A stretch of 64,000 bases of DNA from positions 1,426,001-1,490,000 of the forward strand of contig NZ_CP013417.1 in the NCBI RefSeq assembly GCF_001524445.2, written 5' to 3'. The translations under genes and the position numbers were made by a program. Source of the stretch: Burkholderia savannae. Its GTDB lineage: Bacteria; Pseudomonadota; Gammaproteobacteria; Burkholderiales; Burkholderiaceae. The notes beneath the pieces are model-generated. The model was not told where the DNA came from. It did no database searches and worked only from the letters and a program-made list of their open reading frames with translations. The first letter of the stretch is position 1. Every line of letters begins with the position of its first letter. Positions 1 to 9,281 of the stretch are shown piece by piece.

Positions 1-1004
1 ACGTGCTCATCGAGTACATCGCGCGAAACTGGGTGCGGCGCGACGTCGGCAAGCGCTTCGACAGCGGCGAGCTCGTGAAGCGCGAGTTTCGCCAGCACAA
101 CGGCGCGGGCATGCAGGGCTTCTTCATGAACCTGCGGCGGCCGCTGTTCCAGGACGTGCGCGTGCGCCGCGCGCTCGATCTCGCGTTCGACTTCGAATGG
201 CTGAACCGGCAGCTGTTCTACAGCGCCTACACGCGCCTGAACAGCTACTTCGCCGATACCGACCTGCAGGCGACGGGCGTGCCGAGCGCGGGCGAGCTCG
301 CGCTGCTGAACCCGCTGCGCGCGCAGCTCGACCCGGCGGTGTTCGGGCCGATGACCGTGCAGCCCGTCACCGATCCGCCCGCATCGCTGCGCGCGAACCT
401 GCTGACGGCGCGCGCGCTGCTTGCGCAAGCCGGCTGGACCTACCGCGACGGCGCGTTGCGCAACGCGAAGGGCGAGCCGTTCGTATTCGAGATCCTCGAC
501 GATTCGGGCTCGGCGTTCGAGGGAGTGGTTACCGCGTACATCCGCAATCTCGCGAAGCTCGGGATCGTCGCGAAGTATCGGACGGCCGATTACGCGCTGC
601 TGCAAAAGCGCCTCGACGCGTTCGACTACGACGTGACGACGGTCCGCTACCCCGGCGTCCAGGTGCCGGGCGCCGAGCAGGTCGCGCGCTTCGCGAGCCG
701 CTACGCGGACGAGCAGGGCTCGGACAACCTGACCGGGCTCAAGTCGCCCGCGGTCGACGCGATCCTGAAGGCGCTCACGCAGGCCGAGACGCGGCAGGAA
801 CTGCTCGATGCGACGCACGCGCTCGACCGCGTGCTGATGCACGGCTACTATGCGGTGCCGCAGTGGTACAGCGCGACGCACCGGATCGCGTTCAAGCGCA
901 CGCTCGCCTATCCGTCGACGCTGCCGCTGTACTATTCGGCGGAAGGCTGGGTCGCGTCGACGTGGTGGGCGAGCCCTGGCCACGGCGCGTCCGCCGAGCC
1001 GTGA
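1..1004 (+). CDS. yejA: YejA-like periplasmic peptide-binding protein (3' part, truncated by window edge)
   Basis: This is the C-terminal part of an SBP_bac_5 family solute-binding protein that would deliver peptides to the Yej ABC importer in the periplasm. The frame is open from the left edge. About 334 codons are visible, whereas YejA proteins are about 600 residues, so roughly the first 270 lie outside the window. Visible family features are the NSYF..T.LQATG segment near residue 80 of the visible part, followed by a stretch like the E. coli protein (GELALLNPLR), and the tail rich in Trp and Tyr (VPQWYSATHR). The permease and ATPase genes yejB, yejE and yejF follow on the same strand. Identification is firm because the three partner genes are all next door; the exact substrate (oligopeptides, microcin C-type compounds in E. 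coli) is inferred from the family. Confidence 0.9.
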   Translation, partial: VLIEYIARNWVRRDVGKRFDSGELVKREFRQHNGAGMQGFFMNLRRPLFQDVRVRRALDLAFDFEWLNRQLFYSAYTRLNSYFADTDLQATGVPSAGELALLNPLRAQLDPAVFGPMTVQPVTDPPASLRANLLTARALLAQAGWTYRDGALRNAKGEPFVFEILDDSGSAFEGVVTAYIRNLAKLGIVAKYRTADYALLQKRLDAFDYDVTTVRYPGVQVPGAEQVARFASRYADEQGSDNLTGLKSPAVDAILKALTQAETRQELLDATHALDRVLMHGYYAVPQWYSATHRIAFKRTLAYPSTLPLYYSAEGWVASTWWASPGHGASAEP

Positions 1005-1116
1005 CGGCGGCCCGCACGGCGCGCGCCGCACGGGCCCGGCGTACGCCGCGCGGCGCGCTTGCCGCGCCCGCCGATTGACGAAACCGTTCGAACACGCCTG
1101 AGTGCCGAGTGCGCCT

Positions 1117-2157
1117 ATGTGGAGCTACATCCTCAAACGTCTGCTGCTGATGATCCCGACGCTCGTCGGCGTCCTGACCATCACGTTCGCCGTGATCCAG
1201 TTCGTGCCGGGCGGCCCGGTCGAGCAGGCGGTGCAGGAGCTGCGCAAGGGCGCCGAGCGGGGCAGCGCGCCGTTCGGGATGCGCTCGTACACGGGCGTCG
1301 ACGCGCAGCAGCTCGCGCAGCTGAAAGCGCTGTACGGCTTCGACAAGCCGCCGCTCGAGCGCTACTGGCTGATGCTCGAGCGCTTCGCGCGCTTCGATCT
1401 CGGCGACAGCTATTTCCATCATCAGAGCGTCTGGTCGCTCGTCGTGTCGAAGCTGCCCGTGTCGATCAGCATCGGCGTGTGGACTTTCCTGCTCACCTAC
1501 CTGATATCGGTGCCGCTCGGCATCGCGAAGGCGGTGAGGAACGGCTCGCCGTTCGATCTCGCGACGAGCCTCGTCGTTCTCGTCGGCTACGCGATTCCCG
1601 GCTTCGTGCTCGGCGTGCTCTTGCTCGTGCTGTTCGGCGGCGGCTCGTTCTGGCAGATCTTCCCGCTGCGCGGCCTCACGTCCGACAACTTCGCGCAGCT
1701 CTCCGTCGCCGGCAAGATCGCCGATTACCTGTGGCACATCGCGCTGCCGATCGTCGCGTCGGTCGTCGGCAGCTTCGCGGTGATCACGATGCTCACGAAG
1801 AACGCGTTCCTCGACGAGATCCGCAAGCAGTACGTGCTGACCGCGCGCGCGAAGGGGCTCTCGGAGCGCAGCGTGCTGTGGAAGCACGTGTTCCGCAATG
1901 CGCTCCTGCCGCTCGTCGTCGGCTTTCCGGCCGCGTTCATCGGCGCGTTCTTCACCGGCAGCCTGCTGATCGAGACGCTGTTCTCGCTCGACGGGCTCGG
2001 CCTGCTGTCGTACGAATCGGTGATCCGGCGCGACTATCCGGTCGTGCTCGGCACGCTCTACATCTTCACGTTGATCGGGCTCGCGACGAAGCTCGTGTCC
2101 GATCTCTGCTACGTGTGGGTCGACCCGCGCGTTCAATTCGAGCAACTGGAGCGCTGA
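1117..2157 (+). CDS. yejB: ABC importer permease YejB
   Basis: Inner-membrane permease of a peptide/nickel-type ABC importer (binding-protein-dependent transport family), 346 residues. The N terminus has a hydrophobic segment (YILKRLLLMIPTLVGVLTITF) and a periplasmic loop before the remaining helices. The cytoplasmic EAA loop that contacts the ATPase is at about residues 240-265 (ARAKGLSERSVLWKHVFRNA). I chose the ATG at 1117 because the protein then begins MWSYILKRLL, as in its homologues; a GTG at 1102 in frame would add five residues. It lies 112 bases after yejA and one base before the TTG of yejE, so the genes are almost certainly one transcript. Confidence 0.93.
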   Translation: MWSYILKRLLLMIPTLVGVLTITFAVIQFVPGGPVEQAVQELRKGAERGSAPFGMRSYTGVDAQQLAQLKALYGFDKPPLERYWLMLERFARFDLGDSYFHHQSVWSLVVSKLPVSISIGVWTFLLTYLISVPLGIAKAVRNGSPFDLATSLVVLVGYAIPGFVLGVLLLVLFGGGSFWQIFPLRGLTSDNFAQLSVAGKIADYLWHIALPIVASVVGSFAVITMLTKNAFLDEIRKQYVLTARAKGLSERSVLWKHVFRNALLPLVVGFPAAFIGAFFTGSLLIETLFSLDGLGLLSYESVIRRDYPVVLGTLYIFTLIGLATKLVSDLCYVWVDPRVQFEQLER

Positions 2158-2158
2158 T

Positions 2159-3256
2159 TTGAGCCGACTCGCCGTCTCTTCCCGGATCGACGCCGCGCGC
2201 GCGCGGGTGTCGCCGTCGCCCGCGCGGCGCGTGTGGCTGCGCTTCAAGGAGCAGCGCCTCGGCTACTGGAGCCTCGTGATCTTCGTGATCGCGTTCGCGG
2301 CGAGCCTCGCCGCGCCGCTGTGGTCGAACGACAAGCCGATCGTCGTGCGCTACGACGGCCACTTTTACTTCCCGCTCTTCAAGAGCTATCCGGAAACGAC
2401 CTTCGGCGGCGATTTCCCGACGCCCGCCGACTATCTCGATCCTTACGTGCGCGGCAAGCTCGACGCGCCCGGCAACTTCGCGCTGTATCCGCCGAACCGC
2501 TACTACTACGACACGCTCAACTACTTCTCGAAGCGGCCGAATCCGGCGCCGCCTTCGCGCGGGAACTGGCTCGGCACCGACGCGCAGGGGCGCGATTTGC
2601 TCGCGCGGCTCGTCTACGGGTTTCGCGTGTCGGTCGAGTTCGCGCTCGTCCTGACGTTCATCGGCACGCTGCTCGGCATTGCGGCGGGCGCGGTGCAGGG
2701 CTTCTTCGGCGGACGCATCGACATCGTCGGCCAGCGGCTCATCGAAATCTGGAGCTCGATGCCGGAGCTCTATCTGCTGATCATCTTCGCTTCCATATTC
2801 GAGCCGAGCTTCATCCTGCTGATCGTGCTGCTGTCGCTGTTCGGCTGGATCGGGCTGTCCGACTACGTGCGCGCCGAATTCCTGCGCAACCGCACGCAGG
2901 ACTACGTGCGCGCCGCGCGCGCGATGGGGCTCACGAACTGGCAGATCATCTGGCGGCACGTGCTGCCGAACAGCCTCACGCCCGTCATCACGTTCCTGCC
3001 GTTCCGGATGAGCGGCGCGATCCTCGCGCTCACGAGCCTCGATTTTCTCGGGCTCGGCGTGCCGCCGCCGACGCCGAGCCTGGGCGAGCTGCTCGCGCAG
3101 GGCAAGGCGAACCTCGACGCATGGTGGATCTCGCTCGCGACGTTCTGCGTGCTCGTCGCGACGCTCCTGCTGCTGACCTTCATGGGCGACGCACTGCGCA
3201 ACGCGCTCGATACGCGCGTCGCGGACACGACGCGCGCGGCGGGAGGCGTCCGATGA
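2159..3256 (+). CDS. yejE: ABC importer permease YejE
   Basis: Second inner-membrane permease of the Yej importer, 365 residues. A basic N-terminal segment is followed by a first membrane helix (YWSLVIFVIAFAASLAAPLW), a long periplasmic insertion with the typical YejE sequence including GGDFPTPADYLDPYV, and then the transport domain. The EAA loop is at about residues 248-272 (AARAMGLTNWQIIWRHVLPN). The start is a TTG one base after the yejB stop; no in-frame ATG gives the conserved N terminus. The last four bases overlap the yejF start (ATGA), which implies translational coupling. Heterodimer with YejB is inferred from the family. Confidence 0.92.
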   Translation: MSRLAVSSRIDAARARVSPSPARRVWLRFKEQRLGYWSLVIFVIAFAASLAAPLWSNDKPIVVRYDGHFYFPLFKSYPETTFGGDFPTPADYLDPYVRGKLDAPGNFALYPPNRYYYDTLNYFSKRPNPAPPSRGNWLGTDAQGRDLLARLVYGFRVSVEFALVLTFIGTLLGIAAGAVQGFFGGRIDIVGQRLIEIWSSMPELYLLIIFASIFEPSFILLIVLLSLFGWIGLSDYVRAEFLRNRTQDYVRAARAMGLTNWQIIWRHVLPNSLTPVITFLPFRMSGAILALTSLDFLGLGVPPPTPSLGELLAQGKANLDAWWISLATFCVLVATLLLLTFMGDALRNALDTRVADTTRAAGGVR

Positions 3257-4887
3257 GCGCCGTGCGCAATGCGGACGACGGCGCGGCGGCGCCGCCGCGC
3301 GAGCCGCTGCTGTCGCTCGAGCGGCTGCGCGTGCGCTTCGGCGACACGCTCGCCGTCGACGACGTGTCGCTCGCGATCGGCCGCGGCGAGCGCGTCGCGC
3401 TCGTCGGCGAGTCGGGCTCCGGCAAGAGCGTGACCGCGCTGTCGGTGCTGCGCCTGTTGCGCGACGCCGACGTGAGCGGCACGATCCGCTTCGCGGGCGA
3501 GAATCTCGCCGACAAGAGCGAGCGCGCGATGCGCGGGCTGCGCGGCGCGGATATCGCGATGATCTTCCAGGAGCCGATGACGGCGCTCAATCCGCTCTTC
3601 ACGGTGGGCGAGCAGATCGGCGAGACGATCGAGCTGCACGACGGCGTGTCGAAGCGCGACGCGCGCGAGCGTGCGATCACGCTGCTCGCGCGCACCGGGA
3701 TCGACAAGCCGCGCGAGCGCGTCGACAGCTATGCGCACCAGTTGTCGGGCGGCCAGCGGCAGCGCGCGATGATCGCGATGGCGCTCGCGTGCCGGCCGCG
3801 CCTGCTGCTCGCCGACGAGCCGACGACCGCGCTCGACGTGACGATTCGCGCGCAGATCGTCGAGCTCCTGCTCGAGCTGCAGCGCGACGCGGCGGCCGAG
3901 CGCGGGATGGCGGTGCTTCTCATCACGCACGATCTGAACCTCGTGCGGCGCTTCGCCGAGCGCGTCGCGGTGATGGAGAAGGGCAAGCTCGTCGAATGCG
4001 GGCCGGTCGAGCGGATCTTCGACGCGCCCGAGCATCCGTACACGCAGCGCCTCCTGCACAGCCGGCCGCAGCGCGCGGTGTCGCCGGTGCTGCCGATCGC
4101 GCCCGTCGTGCTCGACGCGCGCGGCGTCACCGTGCAGTTCAAGCAGAAGCTGCCGGGTTTCGAGGGCTGGTTCCGCTCGGGGCGCTTCACCGCTGTGTCG
4201 GACGCGAGCGTGTCGGTACGGCAGGGCGAGACGCTCGGGATCGTCGGCGAGTCGGGCTCCGGCAAGTCGACGCTCGCGATGGCGCTCCTCGGGCTGCAGA
4301 AGGTCGCGCACGGCGACATCGAATTCGAGGGCCGCGCGCTCGCGAGCTTTCACGGCCGCGAGCGGACCGCGCTGCGCGCGAACATGCAAGTGGTATTTCA
4401 GGACCCCTTCAGTTCGCTTTCGCCGCGGCAGACGATCGAGCGGATCGTGTCCGAAGGGCTCGAGCTGCATCGCCCGCAGCTCGCGGCCGGCGCGCGCCGC
4501 GACAAGGTGATCGCCGTGCTGCGCGAAGTCGGCCTCGACCGTACCGTGCTGCATCGCTATCCGCACGAATTCTCGGGCGGCCAGCGCCAGCGGATCGCGA
4601 TCGCGCGCGCGCTCGTGCTGGAGCCGCGCGTGCTTGTGCTCGACGAGCCGACGAGCGCGCTCGACGTGTCGATCCAGCAACAAGTGTTGAAGCTGCTGTC
4701 GAATCTGCAACGCAAATACAACCTCGGCTACGTGTTCATCAGCCACGATCTGGAAGTGATCGGCGCGATGGCGCACCGGGTCGCGGTGATGCAGGGCGGG
4801 GCGATCGTCGAGACGGGCGATGTCGAGCGGATCTTCACCGATCCGGTGCATCCTTACACGCAAAAATTGCTGAAAGCCGTTCGTTAA
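3253..4887 (+). CDS. yejF: Dual ATPase of the Yej ABC importer, YejF
   Basis: Cytoplasmic energy-coupling subunit with two fused ABC ATPase domains, 544 residues. Domain 1 has Walker A GESGSGKS near residue 52, signature LSGGQRQR and Walker [13 protein letters not shown]. Domain 2 has Walker [10 protein letters not shown] near residue 331, signature FSGGQRQR and Walker [13 protein letters not shown]. Each domain ends with the oligopeptide-ATPase tail (HPYTQRLL and HPYTQKLL). Both sites look intact. The ATG overlaps the yejE stop (ATGA). It is the last gene of the yejA-yejB-yejE-yejF run; the next gene has its own promoter. Confidence 0.94.
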   Translation: MSAVRNADDGAAAPPREPLLSLERLRVRFGDTLAVDDVSLAIGRGERVALVGESGSGKSVTALSVLRLLRDADVSGTIRFAGENLADKSERAMRGLRGADIAMIFQEPMTALNPLFTVGEQIGETIELHDGVSKRDARERAITLLARTGIDKPRERVDSYAHQLSGGQRQRAMIAMALACRPRLLLADEPTTALDVTIRAQIVELLLELQRDAAAERGMAVLLITHDLNLVRRFAERVAVMEKGKLVECGPVERIFDAPEHPYTQRLLHSRPQRAVSPVLPIAPVVLDARGVTVQFKQKLPGFEGWFRSGRFTAVSDASVSVRQGETLGIVGESGSGKSTLAMALLGLQKVAHGDIEFEGRALASFHGRERTALRANMQVVFQDPFSSLSPRQTIERIVSEGLELHRPQLAAGARRDKVIAVLREVGLDRTVLHRYPHEFSGGQRQRIAIARALVLEPRVLVLDEPTSALDVSIQQQVLKLLSNLQRKYNLGYVFISHDLEVIGAMAHRVAVMQGGAIVETGDVERIFTDPVHPYTQKLLKAVR

Positions 4888-4939
4888 GTATGATGAATAC
4901 GAATGGTGCAAGAAGTTTGATTGAAATTCTCAATTCCTT

Positions 4940-4968
4940 TTGACAAACAAATACTTCGTGGCTAGTAT
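4940..4968 (+). promoter_or_regulatory. Sigma-70 type promoter for the NlpC/P60 gene
   Basis: TTGACA at 4940-4945 and TAGTAT at 4963-4968 are separated by exactly 17 bases, in an AT-rich pocket of 135 bases between yejF and the next gene. The -35 matches consensus fully and the -10 at five of six positions. Transcription would start near 4975, giving a leader of about 48 bases before the ATG at 5023. Seen directly; activity is inferred. Confidence 0.75.
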
Positions 4969-5022
4969 CGACCGAAATTTTTCCGCTAATCAGCTGAGTT
5001 TCCAGCGCAAATCCATCGACCA

Positions 5023-5730
5023 ATGCAGCACCGATATCTGACCCAGGCTTGCACGCGCGTCGTCGCCGGGATGTTCGTCGGCGTCCTGATCGCTGCAGCT
5101 CCCGGCGCGTTCGCCGACGAAGTCAGCAGTTCCAGTCAGAATGCCGTCGGTTCGGCTCAAGCCGAATCGGCCTCCTCCTCCCAGAATCTCCAGCAGGTCA
5201 GTGCCGCGACGCCCGCGAAGAGCCAGGGCGGCGCGAAGTCATTCCTGTCGGGCATGGCCGGCAAGGCGGGCGACGTCGTCGTCGGCGCGCTGAACATGAT
5301 TGGCGTGCGCTATCGCTGGGGCGGCAACACGCCGGATTCGGGCCTCGACTGCAGCGGCTTCGTGCGCTACGTGTTCCAGGACACGCTCGGCATGTCGCTG
5401 CCGCGCCGCGCGGAAGAGATGAGCCGTGTCGGCGAGAAGGTCCGGATGAGCGAGCTGAAGCCGGGCGACCTCGTGTTCTTCAACACGATGCGCCGCACGT
5501 TCTCGCACGTCGGCATCTACATCGGCGACAACAAGTTCGTGCATTCGCCGTCGACGGGCAGCACGATCCGCGTCGACGATCTCGATAGCGGCTACTGGGA
5601 AAAGCGTTTCACCGGCGCGCGCCGGATCGAGACGCAGTTCTCGGCGAAGCCCGACGATCTGCGCCAGCGCGTGAAGGCGACGATCGGCGACGGCAACGTC
5701 AGCGCGACGAGCGCGAACGGCAGCAACTGA
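5023..5730 (+). CDS. Secreted NlpC/P60 family cell-wall hydrolase
   Basis: Exported C40 peptidase, 235 residues, expected to cut peptidoglycan stem peptides in the periplasm. Residues 1-31 form a signal peptide (basic start, hydrophobic core, AFA/DE cleavage site). A Ser/Gln-rich linker runs to about residue 70. The NlpC/P60 domain spans about 82-210, with the catalytic Cys110 in LDCSGF, His162 in SHVGIY and His174 in FVHSP. All three are present, so activity is expected. The start is the only ATG that supplies the signal peptide. A strong promoter lies upstream and a terminator downstream, so it is probably a single-gene unit. Its last 139 bases overlap, on the other strand, the tail of the patatin gene. 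Confidence 0.92.
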   Translation: MQHRYLTQACTRVVAGMFVGVLIAAAPGAFADEVSSSSQNAVGSAQAESASSSQNLQQVSAATPAKSQGGAKSFLSGMAGKAGDVVVGALNMIGVRYRWGGNTPDSGLDCSGFVRYVFQDTLGMSLPRRAEEMSRVGEKVRMSELKPGDLVFFNTMRRTFSHVGIYIGDNKFVHSPSTGSTIRVDDLDSGYWEKRFTGARRIETQFSAKPDDLRQRVKATIGDGNVSATSANGSN

Positions 5731-6788
5731 GTCGCGCACCGCTCGCGCCGGCCGATTGCCGGGCGCGTCGAAGCCCCGCTCTCCGATGGAAGCGGGGCTT
5801 TTGCTTTTGGGCGGCGGTTCCGAGGTGATGCGGCGCGTGCGCGGCGCGCCGGGGCGGCCGCCGTCGAGCGCGCGGCCGCGAGCTTGCGCTGCAGCTCCGG
5901 CATGATTCGCGCGACCGCTTCCTCGCCTGCGAGGATCGCCGCGTTGCGCTGGTTGAAGTCGCTGCCGCCCATCGCGGCGAGGTTCGGGCGGATCACGACG
6001 TCGGCGTATTTGTCGAGCTCGTAGGTCTTGATCGTCTGACCCATGATCGTGAACGTCTGCAGCAGCATTTCGATCGGATTGCCGGTCGTCGCGCCGTCCG
6101 GGCGCGCGGAGATGTCGACCGCGATCACGAAGTCCGCGCCCATCCTGCGCGTGAACGACGCGGGCACGGGGCTCACGAGTCCGCCGTCGACGTATTCGCG
6201 ATCGCCGATCCGCACCGGCTCGAACACCGACGGCACGCTGCACGAAGCGCGCACCGCGAGCCCCGTGTTGCCGCGCTGGAACAGGATCGGCTGGCCGCTC
6301 TTCAGATCGGTCGCGACGATGCCGAGCGGTTTCGTCATCTTCTCGATCGGCCGGTTGCCGAGCGTCTTGTTGATGAAGTTCTGCAGCGCGACGCCTTGCA
6401 GCAGGCCGCGCGAGCGGAACGGCGTCGCCCAGTCGCTGATCGACGCCTCGTCCATCGCGAGCGCGAGCTTGTTGATCTGCAGCGCGTTCATCCCCGATGC
6501 GTACAGCGCGCCGACGACCGAGCCCGCGCTCGTGCCGGCGACGAGCTCGATCGGGATGCCGCGCGCCTCGAGCGCCTTCAGCACGCCGACGTGCGCGAAA
6601 CCGCGCGCGGCGCCGCCGCCGAGCGCGATGCCGATCCGGACCGGCTTTTCGCGCGGCTGCGGCGGGTTCGCAGGCAGCGTGACGGCGCCCGACGTCGTCG
6701 GCTTCGTGCCGGTCGACGTGCAGGCGGCGAGGATGGCCGACGCGCAGGCGAGCGTGAACGTGCGGCGGGACAAACGGGGGGACGACAT
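5592..6788 (-). CDS. Patatin-like phospholipase, predicted lipoprotein
   Basis: Predicted serine lipid acyl hydrolase of the RssA/patatin family, 398 residues. The N terminus is a twin-Arg-like basic region plus hydrophobic stretch ending in a lipobox (LAAC, Cys23), so it is probably a membrane-anchored lipoprotein. The patatin domain starts near residue 50: the glycine-rich oxyanion loop GGGAARGFAHVG (57-68), nucleophile Ser87 in GTSAG, and Asp201 in VDGG. The start at 6788 has a GGAG eight bases upstream. Recognisable homology stops near residue 305. The remaining 90 or so residues are basic and Pro/Ala/Arg-rich, run through the NlpC terminator and end antisense to the NlpC gene. The tail may be real or may mark a lost stop; the catalytic domain is secure. 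Confidence 0.85.
   Translation of the reverse strand: MSSPRLSRRTFTLACASAILAACTSTGTKPTTSGAVTLPANPPQPREKPVRIGIALGGGAARGFAHVGVLKALEARGIPIELVAGTSAGSVVGALYASGMNALQINKLALAMDEASISDWATPFRSRGLLQGVALQNFINKTLGNRPIEKMTKPLGIVATDLKSGQPILFQRGNTGLAVRASCSVPSVFEPVRIGDREYVDGGLVSPVPASFTRRMGADFVIAVDISARPDGATTGNPIEMLLQTFTIMGQTIKTYELDKYADVVIRPNLAAMGGSDFNQRNAAILAGEEAVARIMPELQRKLAAARSTAAAPARRARAASPRNRRPKAKAPLPSESGASTRPAIGRRERCATQLLPFALVALTLPSPIVAFTRWRRSSGFAENCVSIRRAPVKRFSQ
5772..5808 (+). terminator. Intrinsic terminator after the NlpC/P60 gene
   Basis: A 9-bp stem (AGCCCCGCT and AGCGGGGCT, 10-base loop) is followed by TTTGCTTTT. It lies 41 bases past the NlpC/P60 stop. It is also inside the reading frame of the convergent patatin gene. 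Confidence 0.85.
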
Positions 6789-7335
6789 CGGCTCGATCTC
6801 CAACTGCGGACCGTGCGCGGCCGCGATGGGCGCGCCGCGCACGGCGACATTCCGGCGGCCACGCCGAAAATTGCGCGCGACCATGCGCGGCGCCGGCATG
6901 GCGGCCGCGGCGCGCACATCATAAAGCAACTGGCGGCGCGCGCGCGAAAGCTTCGGCCGGGCGGCGAGGCGGCCGTTGGCCGAATGGCCAGGGGGCGAGG
7001 CCGGCTGGCGTTTGAGAAGATATCCGGGCGCGAGATTCGTTCGCCGCTGCCGGGGCGCCGGAATGCGAAGGCTGCGGGGCTCGAGGCGGACCGGTCGCGT
7101 GCGGCGCTGCGCCGCGCCGCTTGAAGGGGCGTGTGGGCGCGTAAGTTGGGCGATGACGCGCGGCCCCGCCGCAAACCGCGCGAGCCGGGCGTCGCGCGAC
7201 GAGGAAGCGCCGCGCGGCGAGTATAATTCGTGCTCTTTGCGTTCCGGTCGCGCATGCACCCCGGCATTGCCGTGCGGCGTGCGCCGCCGCGTCGTTTCAA
7301 TTGATGCGCCGTTTGAAGCGTTCGAGCTATCGTTT
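6789..7335. other. Divergent intergenic region between patatin gene and gltX
   Basis: This 547-base region separates two divergent genes. Most of it is GC-rich with no convincing gene of its own on either strand. The only clear signal is the TATAAT at 7222-7227 that probably drives gltX. A short rightward frame is open through much of it in phase with gltX but has no ribosome site or familiar protein. Confidence 0.5.
7222..7227 (+). promoter_or_regulatory. Probable -10 element for gltX
   Basis: A perfect TATAAT lies 108 bases before the gltX ATG in an otherwise very GC-rich stretch. No good -35 is seen at 17 bases (ACGAGG), so the assignment rests on the -10 alone. Confidence 0.5.
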
Positions 7336-8745
7336 ATGACCCGTCCTGTCCGCACCCGTTTCGCGCCGAGCCCCACGGGCTTCATCCACCTGGGCAACAT
7401 CCGATCCGCGCTCTATCCGTGGGCCTTCGCCCGCAAGATGAAGGGCACGTTCGTGCTGCGGATCGAGGATACCGACGTCGAGCGCTCGACCGAGGCGTCC
7501 GTCGACGCGATCCTCGAAGGAATGGCATGGCTCGGCCTCGATTACGACGAAGGCCCGTTCTACCAGATGCAGCGGATGGACCGCTACCGCGAAGTGCTCG
7601 AGCAGATGCGGGAGCAGGGCCTCGTCTATCCGTGCTACATGTCGACGGAAGAGCTCGACGCGCTGCGCGAGCGCCAGCGCGCGGCGGGCGACAAGCCGCG
7701 CTACGACGGCACGTGGCGCCCCGAGCCGGGCAAGGTGCTGCCGGAGCCGCCCGCCGGCGTGAAGCCCGTGCTGCGCTTCCGCAATCCGTTGACGGGCGCG
7801 GTCGAGTGGGATGATGCGGTGAAGGGCCGGGTCGAGATCTCGAACGAGGAGCTCGACGACCTCGTCATCGCGCGTCCCGACGGCACGCCGACGTACAACT
7901 TCTGCGTCGTCGTCGACGATCTCGACATGGGCATCACGCACGTGATCCGCGGCGACGACCACGTGAACAACACGCCGCGTCAGATCAACATCCTGCGCGC
8001 GCTGGGCGGCGAGGTGCCGGTGTACGCGCACCTGCCGACCGTGCTGAACGAGCAGGGCGAGAAGATGAGCAAGCGCCACGGCGCGATGAGCGTGATGGGC
8101 TATCGCGACGCCGGCTATTTGCCGGAAGCGGTGCTCAACTATCTCGCGCGCCTCGGCTGGTCGCACGGCGACGCGGAGATCTTCTCGCGCGAGCAGTTCG
8201 TCGATTGGTTCGATCTCGAGCATCTCGGCAAGTCGCCCGCGCAGTACGACCACAACAAGCTGAACTGGCTGAACAACCACTACATCAAGGAAGCGGACGA
8301 CGCGCGTCTTGCCGAGCTCGCCAAGCCGTTCTTCGCGGCGCTCGGCGTCGACGCCGACGCGATCGCGAAGGGCCCTGGCCTGGCGGGCGTGATCGGGCTC
8401 ATGAAGGATCGTGCGTCGACGGTGAAGGAGATTGCGGAGAACTCGGCGATGTTCTATCGCGCGCCCGCGCCCGATGCCGACGCGCTCGCGCAGCACGTCA
8501 CCGAGGCGGTGCGCCCGGCGCTCGCCGATTTCGCGGCGGCGCTGAAGGCGGCCGACTGGACGAAGGAGGCGATCGCGGCCGCACTGAAGGCGACGCTCGG
8601 CGCGCACAAGCTGAAGATGCCGCAGCTCGCGATGCCGGTGCGCCTGGTCGTCGCGGGCACGACGCACACGCCGTCGATCGACGCAGTGCTGCTGCTGTTC
8701 GGTCGCGACGTCGTCGTGTCGCGTCTCGAAGCGGCGCTCGCATAG
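7336..8745 (+). CDS. gltX: Glutamyl-tRNA synthetase
   Basis: Class I aminoacyl-tRNA synthetase, 469 residues, the usual bacterial length. It charges tRNA-Glu with glutamate. The HIGH-equivalent is at about residues 11-20 ([10 protein letters not shown]) and the KMSKR loop at about 244-248 (GEKMSKRHG). The signature LRIEDTD is near residue 36. The ATG at 7336 gives the standard N terminus ([15 protein letters not shown]). Two tRNA-Glu genes, its own substrates, lie within 800 bases downstream. The C-terminal anticodon-binding domain is complete. Confidence 0.97.
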   Translation: MTRPVRTRFAPSPTGFIHLGNIRSALYPWAFARKMKGTFVLRIEDTDVERSTEASVDAILEGMAWLGLDYDEGPFYQMQRMDRYREVLEQMREQGLVYPCYMSTEELDALRERQRAAGDKPRYDGTWRPEPGKVLPEPPAGVKPVLRFRNPLTGAVEWDDAVKGRVEISNEELDDLVIARPDGTPTYNFCVVVDDLDMGITHVIRGDDHVNNTPRQINILRALGGEVPVYAHLPTVLNEQGEKMSKRHGAMSVMGYRDAGYLPEAVLNYLARLGWSHGDAEIFSREQFVDWFDLEHLGKSPAQYDHNKLNWLNNHYIKEADDARLAELAKPFFAALGVDADAIAKGPGLAGVIGLMKDRASTVKEIAENSAMFYRAPAPDADALAQHVTEAVRPALADFAAALKAADWTKEAIAAALKATLGAHKLKMPQLAMPVRLVVAGTTHTPSIDAVLLLFGRDVVVSRLEAALA

Positions 8746-8836
8746 CGCGCGCAAGCCGAGGCCGCGTGGTTCGAATGGTTCGATGTCCCGAGTGCGCGGC
8801 TTCGCAAAGAATTTTGCTCGAATCGCAAATGGGGTA

Positions 8837-8865
8837 TTTACAAACCTCAAAACCGTCTCTACAAT
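8837..8865 (+). promoter_or_regulatory. Promoter for tRNA-Ala
   Basis: TTTACA at 8837-8842 and TACAAT at 8860-8865 are spaced by 17 bases. The predicted start is about 8872, leaving about 29 bases before the mature tRNA. The surrounding 90 bases are markedly AT-rich compared with the flanks. Confidence 0.7.
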
Positions 8866-8900
8866 CTCGCTTCTCTGTTGTTCAGCAGTCAACGAGACAC

Positions 8901-8976
<76 letters not shown>

Positions 8977-8997
8977 GTTGAACGCAGAGTGAGTGAG

Positions 8998-9038
8998 GTT
9001 TGCGAAGCATTGAGTGACAGAAAAAATGCTTCACAAAC
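8998..9038. repeat. Inverted repeat between tRNA-Ala and tRNA-Glu
   Basis: The arms GTTTGCGAAGCATT (8998-9011) and AATGCTTCACAAAC (9025-9038) are complementary at 13 of 14 positions around a 13-base loop. There is no U-run after the second arm, so it is not a standard terminator. The second arm contains the -35 hexamer of the next promoter. Confidence 0.7.
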
Positions 9039-9058
9039 GGAATGAAAGAAGTTAGAAT
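9030..9058 (+). promoter_or_regulatory. Promoter for the tRNA-Glu/tRNA-Asp genes
   Basis: TTCACA at 9030-9035 and TAGAAT at 9053-9058 have a 17-base spacer. The predicted start is about 9065, roughly 60 bases before the first tRNA-Glu. The -35 overlaps the inverted repeat at 8998-9038. Confidence 0.6.
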
Positions 9059-9126
9059 TTCATTCTTTGCTGTTGGTGAAAATTGACGGCAAGAACAAAG
9101 CAGTAAGACAAATCTGAAAAGATTTT

Positions 9127-9202
9127 GTCCCCTTCGTCTAGAGGCCTAGGACATCACCCTTTCACGGTGAGTACAGGGGTTCGAATCCCCTAGGGGACGC
9201 CA
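9127..9202 (+). tRNA. tRNA-Glu (anticodon TTC), copy 1
   Basis: A 76-base tRNA with acceptor stem GTCCCCT/AGGGGAC, anticodon stem TCACC/GGTGA enclosing CTTTCAC (anticodon TTC), T-loop GTTCGAATC and encoded CCA. It is identical to copy 2 at 9423-9498. Confidence 0.95.
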
Positions 9203-9281
9203 AACATCAGCGGCGTTTCATTGGAAACGAAGCGGGTCGGCAAGAGCGTAACCGACGCTTGTCGATCAGGGTGCAAGAAGT

